Origin: Gnetum montanum
Taxonomy: Eukaryota > Streptophyta > Gnetopsida > Gnetales > Gnetaceae
NCBI GenBank assembly: GCA_015680685.1
Contig: MNCI01010832.1
Span: forward strand, 74,641 to 138,640
Reading direction: 5' to 3'
Length of the DNA: 64,000 bases
The notes beneath the pieces were generated by a model. It was not told the origin of the DNA. It was given only the letters and a program-made list of their open reading frames with translations, and made no database searches. Of this stretch, positions 58,400-64,000 are shown piece after piece (positions within the stretch are counted from its first letter, which is position 1; every line of letters begins with the position of its first letter). Both the position numbers and the translations under genes were made by a program.

Positions 58400-59857
58400 G
58401 AGGAGATTGAAGCTTACACAAAAACAAGACATGGGATCTTGTTACACTACCACAAGGAAGGAAGGCTATTGGAAACAAATGGTTCTACAAGATCAAACAT
58501 GATAGTAACAACCAAGTGGAGCAATATCGTGCAAGGTTGGTGGTAAAGGGATATGCTTAAAAAGAAGAAATTGACTTCAATGAGATATTTTCTCCTGTGG
58601 TTAGGCTTACAACAATCAGAGTAGTCCTAGCAATGTGTGCTACGTTTGACCTACATCTAGAACAACTAGATGTGAAAACTGCTTTTCTTCATGGAGATCT
58701 TAAAGAAGAGATTTACATGCTCCAACCAAAAGGTTTTGTAGAAGAAGACAAAGAGAATTTGGTTTGTAGGTTGAACAAATCTCTGTACAATCTCAAACAG
58801 GCACCAAGGTGTTTGTACAAGAGATTTGACTGGTATATCATGAGCCTTAGGTACAATAGACTCAGTGTAGACCCTTGTACATATTTCAAGAGGTTTGATG
58901 AAGATTTCATCGTTTTGCTATTGTATGTGGATGACATGTTGGTTGTAGGCCCCAACAAAGAGCAAATCCAAGAAGTGAAGGCACAGTTGGCTAGGGAATT
59001 TGATATAAAAGACTTGGGACTAGCAAACAAGATTCTAGGATGGCAAATTCACCAAGACAAAAATAACAAGAAGATTTGGCTTTCTCAGAAAAACTACTTG
59101 GGTAAGATCTTGCAACGCTTCAACATGCAAGACTGTAAGCCAATTTCTACCCCACTTCCTGTTAATTTCAAATTATCCTCTGAGATGTGTCCTAGCAATG
59201 AAGTAGAGAGGAATGAGAGGTCTTGAGGACCGTATGCATCAGCAGTGTGGGAAGCCTAATGTTAGCTATGATTTGTACAAGACCAAACATTGCATAAGCA
59301 GTGGGAGCGGTCAGTTGGTACATGGCAAATCCTGGACGAGAGCATTGGAGTACTGTTAAGAGAATCCTGAGATACATTAAGGGTACTTTAGATGTTGCAT
59401 TATGTTACGGAAGATCGGAATTTACTATTAAAGGTTATGTGAATTCATATTTTGCAAGTGATCTAGATAAAAGGAAATCTACTACAGGCTATGTGTTTAC
59501 ATTGCAGAAGGAGTTATAAGCTAGGTATCAAGATTGCAAACAATAGTAGCATTATCTACAACAGAAGCAGAATACATGGCAACTACACAAGCTTGCAAGG
59601 AAGCAATTTGGATTCAAAGGTTATTGGAGGAGCTTGGACACAAACAAGAGAAGATTCCTTTGTTTTGTGATAGCCAAAGCACCTTGCATATTGCAAGGAA
59701 TCCAGCCTTTCATTCAAGGGCAAAACACATAGGAGTACAATTTTACTTTGTTCAGAATGTAGTAGAAGATGGAAGTGTCGATATGCAGAAGATACACACC
59801 AAGGATAATCTTGCAAATGTTCTGACCAAGCTTATTAACATGGACAAGTTTGACTAG
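58400..59857 (+). pseudogene. copia reverse transcriptase and RNase H (broken)
   Basis: RT: KTWDLVTLPQGRKAIGNKW (58420), YRARLVVKGYA.KEEIDF, then 58597-59226 open: LEQLDVKTAFLHGDLKEEIY (catalytic Asp), SLYNLKQAPRCLYKRFD, FIVLLLYVDDMLVVG (58925; YVDD kept), DLGLANKILGWQI. After a shift: VGAVSWYMANPGREHW, RILRYIKGTLD. RNase H: TIVALSTTEAEYMATTQACKEAIW (59540; Glu kept), LFCDSQSTLHIARNP (Asp kept), FHSRAKHIGVQ, DNLANVLTKLINMDKFD. Frameshifts near 58405, 59226 and 59519 inactivate it. Confidence 0.88.
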
Positions 59858-59956
59858 AGTAGATCCTTGTATGGCCTAGCAAAAGCATAAGCAACATAGA
59901 GTGGTAAGGTAGAAAGGATGGTGTGGAGATATGATTGATCCTCAATCAAAATCTCC

Positions 59957-59967
59957 AAGTGGGAGAT
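59957..59967 (+). promoter_or_regulatory. Polypurine tract of the copia element
   Basis: AAGTGGGAGAT immediately before the LTR start TGTTGG, the usual copia arrangement. Confidence 0.8.
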
Positions 59968-60438
59968 TGTTGGCCATAGTTATCATGATAAAACAACTAT
60001 GAAGTGGCAAATCATAGCAATGAATTAGCAGTTTATTATTCGTGAATTACACTTTCCATTTCTACCATCTAAGAGTTTTAGAATTTTCCCTAAAGATAAG
60101 ATAAGACTCCTAATCCTGTTGTGAAGATCTATCTCGGTCATTTTTAGATGTTTCCAATTTTGTAACCCTAGATGTGGCTATTTAAGTCTGTCCTCACATC
60201 GGCCATATATACAGGAGTTGAGAGTTGAATGTCTGTGATTTCCAAGANGTCCTCACATCAGCCATATATACAGGAGTTGAGAGTTGAATGTCTGTGATTT
60301 CCAAGAAATACAATAAAGCTTGCTGTTATTGTTTTTGGTTTTCTGCATCTGCATAAGAAGATTGAGTTGTTTTACTCTATCAAAAGGGACCTTCCCTCAT
60401 TTCAATTCAGATCCCTCATATATCCCCTTTCCATAACA
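59968..60438 (+). repeat. copia 3' LTR
   Basis: It starts TGTTGGCCATAG and ends TTTCCATAACA. TATTTAAG near 60178 is the likely TATA box; AATAAAG at 60311 a likely poly(A) signal. Apparent length 471 bases includes a 59-base assembly duplication, so the true LTR is about 412. Confidence 0.8.
60190..60306. other. Assembly join: 58-base duplication around a single N
   Basis: 60190-60247 and 60249-60306 are the same 58 bases except one G/A difference, with a lone N at 60248. Same artefact type as at 46. Confidence 0.85.
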
Positions 60439-62222
60439 GTATACTGGAATTTCTTCAAATGCTTTCGTGGACAGTAAAGTAATCAATTTAGTTATAACCT
60501 TGGATCGACGTCACCGTCAAAACTAGGTATCCTTGCTAAGCCAACGACAAGGTTAGTTACAGCGTTAATTTTCGCTTGACAGTATCTGACAGATCCCGTA
60601 AAATTAGACTTCTTTTGATTTCGGTCATCTAGATGGGTTTACCTGTTCCATGGCCCAGTAACCATAAACTTAGGCTCTGGAATATATCAGGAACATCATA
60701 AACAGATTGACATTGGTTCAAAATGCATGGTTAGGATAATGTTAAATTGTCTATTTAACCCAAAGTAGATCGGTTTATAGTTTTCCGAATATATCATATT
60801 CTAAATCAGATCCGAGCTTCGGCAAAATTGATTTCTTTTCTTCCTTGTTTTCTTTTGAATTTGGAGGAGTATAATGCACATAATAATCATTGCAAACGAC
60901 ATGTGAGCACTGCCTCACCATAATTGCTCACATCAGCAATTGGCATTAGCACGTCAGCAAATTTATGGCCTAACTGGACTAGTGAAAACGTGGCATGAGT
61001 TATACAAGTGAACACGTCAGATCACATGGCAGAATTGTCATATTTATCTTATTGTTATGTCGTCATTCCAAATGTCTGGAGCAACTGATTGATGATGTTA
61101 GCATGATGGATATAGCTGGAGGTAAATGGTATTTCACTGGCTTGTCAATGCTTCATTTTGAGAAGGTACTCAAATTGCTTGATCATAGCCTTATCTACTT
61201 GGAACAATTGCTTGATTCTAGAAAAACAGGTGTTTATGTACGTAGAAAAACAGGTGTTTATGTACGTGTTGGGCTTTGAAGTCAACATTCTGAGAGTTCC
61301 TCCTAAGAACATGTGCCAAGAATTTTTGAGCAAGAATATTTGCAATAAGGAATATTAAAGGGAGCTGTCTAACAAGACAATCATGAGCAATATTAAAGGA
61401 AGTTGTCTTACAAGATAATCATGAGCGAACTACTTGAGACACTTCTCATTGGCTTTAAAAAATTATATTATAAGATGCTAAGATGTTAAAGTGAATTGCT
61501 TGTGGTTCTACAAGTCATAGGTTTAATTCCATTATGTATGATAATAAATGTGATACTTAGGAGCATAGTAAAAATATATGCTCATGGACTATAGCATTTC
61601 GTAATTAGTCAACTATAGAAAAAATCATATTTAAATCTTTCACTTACCTTAATAGGTTTTAGAGAGTATGCCTTCTTGTTTCCCTCCAAAATGCAAGCCG
61701 AAAGTAGCATGGAGATCTAGCTTGAGTTTCATGCTAGCTTAACATCACATCCCTTTGAGAACTACATGGTCCTAATTCCTTGTGTATTTTCATAAGGGTA
61801 TGTAAGCAACAAAGGCTAAGGCTTTTGGTACATGCACCTCTCCTAAACTTCAAAGAAGGAATTTAAGGCTGACTACATTACTAACTTATCAATGCATCCT
61901 CATTAGCTGAAGTATTATTTTGTCTTGTTGGATGTTTAAGTTGTTCATGGTGTTTGTGTGTGTGTTGGTGTTATGGTTTGGTCTCTCATGTGGTTATCGT
62001 TGGCATAGTTGCTATGCTACTAACCTTTGAACTAAGGTGTGTTATATGGTCTTTGATGTATTCACAGGTTATTGTAGCAATCAAGACATAGTCCATCTTG
62101 AATCCATCGATGTTTCTTAGAACTCTAGGTATTGTTATGAGGCACTTGCCAAGATAAGGTCGTAACAATAGTTTAACCCATATTATTAGGCTAAAAGCAT
62201 ATCATAAATATCTATTATGAGA
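60439..62222. other. No gene identified; two short tandem duplications
   Basis: 61219-61242 and 61243-61266 are an exact 24-base repeat (TAGAAAAACAGGTG...). 61351-61388 and 61389-61426 are a 38-base repeat with a few changes (AATATTAAAGG...CATGAGC). CACGTCAG-like words occur at 60950-61020. No transposon domain and no convincing coding frame are seen. Confidence 0.6.
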
Positions 62223-62377
62223 TGTGCCATTATGTAGCATTCTAGTCAGTGCAATGGTTGATGTACCATTATGTAGCATTCTAGTCAGTGCAATGGTTGA
62301 CGTACCATTATGTAACATTCTAGTCACTACAATGGTTGATGCACCATTATGTAGCATTCTAGTCACTGCAATGGTTG
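62223..62377. repeat. 39-base tandem repeat, four copies
   Basis: Units at 62223, 62262, 62301 and 62340, each TGTACCATTATGTAGCATTC then TAGTCAGTGCAATGGTTGA with 1-5 changes; the last unit is one base short. 39 is a multiple of three, so a minus-strand frame passes through, but there is no other sign it is translated. Confidence 0.9.
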
Positions 62378-62668
62378 TGATGTGATCATAATTTGATTCG
62401 GGAAAATGCTCTCCATGATGAAAAGAGATGTTTAAAGGGCACTTCAATTACCCATTAGCAAAATAATTAGATAAGGCATCCTAGTTTGAGGCCTTACAAT
62501 GAAAGTGAGCTAGCACCCACGCTGACTTTCACTCTCCTTGCTGCAAACATGACGACTAGTGTGCAAGACATTCCTCCTTCACGAGACATGAGTAATTATT
62601 ACCTTTACAATTACAAGTAGGGTCAAGATCCTCTCCACTTTCGTGTATTCTAAGTAGGAACGTTCATG

Positions 62669-63001
62669 TCACGGGTTCCAACCTATCCACCTTCCATGGG
62701 GCCATTTGCAATAAGAAATTATCACCTTTATAAAAAACAAGAACAGAAATACTTTACTGTTGACAGACGATTCGTCTAAATAATTCGCACTCATTATACT
62801 ATTGAAACCTTTGAATGCTGCCGTATGAAACATCGCTTTCCAATTCTGCCGAACCACTAATAAACCCAATGTTCTACGCCAGAAAAAGGAGGTCTTTCCA
62901 TTCACGACGAGTCGATTTCTCCTTTGTTGGAAAGCAACCAAAATGCTAACTTCACTCAATGCGGCCAAATACAACACAACCACAATGACTAGATATATCA
63001 T
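62669..63001 (-). CDS. Unassigned 110-codon frame, possible exon of a host gene
   Basis: Minus-strand ATG at 63001. A hydrophobic start (IYLVIVVVLYLAALSEVSIL, about residues 2-21) would be a signal peptide or membrane anchor; then AFQQRRNRLVV, GKTSFFWRRTLGLLVV, NWKAMFHTAAFKGF. The frame is free of stops, richer in G+C and less decayed than the transposon genes, and lies in DNA without transposon marks. Possible splice donors AAAG|GTTTC and AAAG|GTGATA occur within it, so only the first 60-90 residues may be coding. I do not recognise the family. It could be chance. Confidence 0.3.
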   Translation of the reverse strand: MIYLVIVVVLYLAALSEVSILVAFQQRRNRLVVNGKTSFFWRRTLGLLVVRQNWKAMFHTAAFKGFNSIMSANYLDESSVNSKVFLFLFFIKVIISYCKWPHGRWIGWNP

Positions 63002-64000
63002 TAAATCAAACTAACAATATGACACACGTATAACCCTTCCTTGACAAAACTATTTTGCAAGGGAGTTTATCTGATTATTCTTATAGATTTGGTGGGACCA
63101 TGTTTATACTTCCAACCAAATTACATGTCATGTTTGTTGAGGTGTCTAATCAGCAAAGGCAAACAACAATTATACAAATAAGGTGTTAACAAGTGCTTGC
63201 CAATGAGAAGTCAACATTGCTAAAAGCTGATGATTACGTGGAAAAAATTGTGCTTAACATTTCCTTAAATATAATTGCTTTAAGTATAATTATGGATTGA
63301 TTTTACTTTAATGCGGCACCCGACAGACACCACCCTCTGGTGCCACTTTCACATTCATGGACTTTTGTGGAACATTAATTTTTGTTTCTTTTTTAGTTTA
63401 TTCTTTATTCTTTACTTTCACACTTTTGTCAAATCGTCCTTGGCTTTCAGCTTGTCGTGTCATGCTTTCTCCGTCACTGTGTTGATTTTTCGGCTGTGGA
63501 TGCTTCCATCAGTTCCATGTGTTCGTTTTTGCATTCGTATGAGGTCTGTAGGCCCCACTTTGGACAATAAGAGTGAGGATAACTTCCTGCAAGCTAAGAA
63601 TATTCTTGAATAATTGCAGCCATTTTTTTTGGTCCACATGTTGGCATTATGATTAGCGAATTATAGAAAAGCTTTATAGCGAAATAATTAATGGTGCTGT
63701 TGAGATGTTTAAAAGATTTGAAACAAAATTTAAAGGTATCAAATTGAATGTCGTGCATCAACAGGGCATCCCACATCCTGAAATTCTGGATCAAAGATAA
63801 TTGCTACTTAATTTTAAAAATAACTTTAACCTAATTACTACTGAATTTTAAAAATAACTCTTAAAAATTTAAGAAAAATTTATTTTGTTGCAATGACCCT
63901 TGAATAAAATGACAGTAAAGTGCTAGTTTAGTAGCTCATGACATTTAGGTTAGGCTTTCATTGATTGTGACATTTAGGTTAGGCTTTCCTTTATCCATTT
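63002..64000. other. No gene identified
   Basis: Contains an open plus-strand frame at 63311-63613 of mixed hydrophobic composition with no recognisable domain, and at the edge a 21-base direct repeat TGACATTTAGGTTAGGCTTTC (63939 and 63968). Confidence 0.5.

Larger units (their letters stand above)
56172..60438 (+). mobile_element. Ty1/copia element (Tork/Tnt1-like), 5'-truncated
   Basis: Order gag, protease, integrase, RT, RNase H, purine tract, 3' LTR is the copia order. The 5' LTR, leader and first part of gag are missing; gag begins directly beside LINE DNA. Pol is much better preserved than in the gypsy elements, so it is likely younger. Lineage assigned by the ILLLYVDDM.., LTK..N..KF and RT wording; moderate certainty. 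Confidence 0.88.

Noticed and set aside
63311-63613. 100-codon plus-strand frame as a membrane protein
   Set aside because: Hydrophobicity follows T-rich DNA, with no domain, start context or neighbour to support it.

Overview
The window looks like nuclear DNA from a seed plant with a large, repeat-rich genome. It is AT-rich and non-coding apart from layers of decayed retrotransposons. A gymnosperm is plausible because old Ty3/gypsy copies are retained in nested form, but this is an inference; no taxonomic marker is present. I found no rRNA, tRNA, CRISPR array or prokaryotic-style operon, and no host gene I can name. Nearly every recognisable reading frame is a broken transposon gene.

Layout, left to right. 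1-443: fragment of a Tat-type RNase H. About 450-4320: minus-strand Athila-like element (LTR, primer-binding site, gag) lying head to head with a second LTR (about 4390-5248). 5260-13186: one L1-type LINE on the minus strand, split by a 3.5 kb insertion (6647-10133) that itself carries a perfect solo LTR (7467-8267, repeat CCACA). 13456-17377: Athila-like LTR, gag and protease. 17378-28318: Tat-like gypsy element (long LTR, gag, protease, start of RT) with a long antisense reading frame of unknown function between protease and RT. 28319-38428: a complete-length Athila-like element (LTR, PBS, gag, protease, RT, RNase H, integrase, PPT, LTR; 5-base repeat GCTCT) inserted inside the Tat RT, which resumes at 38434. 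39500-40455: an Athila RT/RNase H fragment and LTR tail matching the 13.4-14.3 kb LTR. 40456-42972: minus-strand chromovirus remnant. 42975-45480: two LINE 3' fragments. 45478-46890: an unidentified diverged duplication.

46954-55806: a second complete-length Athila-like element (5-base repeat AGCAT). It keeps gag but has no pol; near its 3' end it carries a separate long reading frame (52191-54772) with a globular N-terminal half and a coiled-coil C-terminal half, preceded by a U3-like promoter block. This gag-plus-unknown-ORF element, together with the antisense ORF in the Tat-like element, is the most interesting content. 56172-60438: a 5'-truncated Ty1/copia element (Tork/Tnt1-like), the best-preserved pol here. 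60439-64000: low-copy-looking DNA with short tandem repeats and one unassigned 110-codon frame.

How the parts work together: Athila, Tat, chromovirus and copia elements each once made Gag, protease, RT/RNase H and integrase for copy-and-paste transposition; the LINE used its own endonuclease/RT. The pol-less element at 46954 would have depended on enzymes from a relative such as the one at 28319, with which it shares LTR, PBS, Gag and 3' end. Decay is mostly by transitions: stops replace Gln or Trp codons, and Asp, Gly and Cys motif residues are lost by G-to-A, as expected of methylated, silenced DNA. All boundaries were read by eye, without alignment software.
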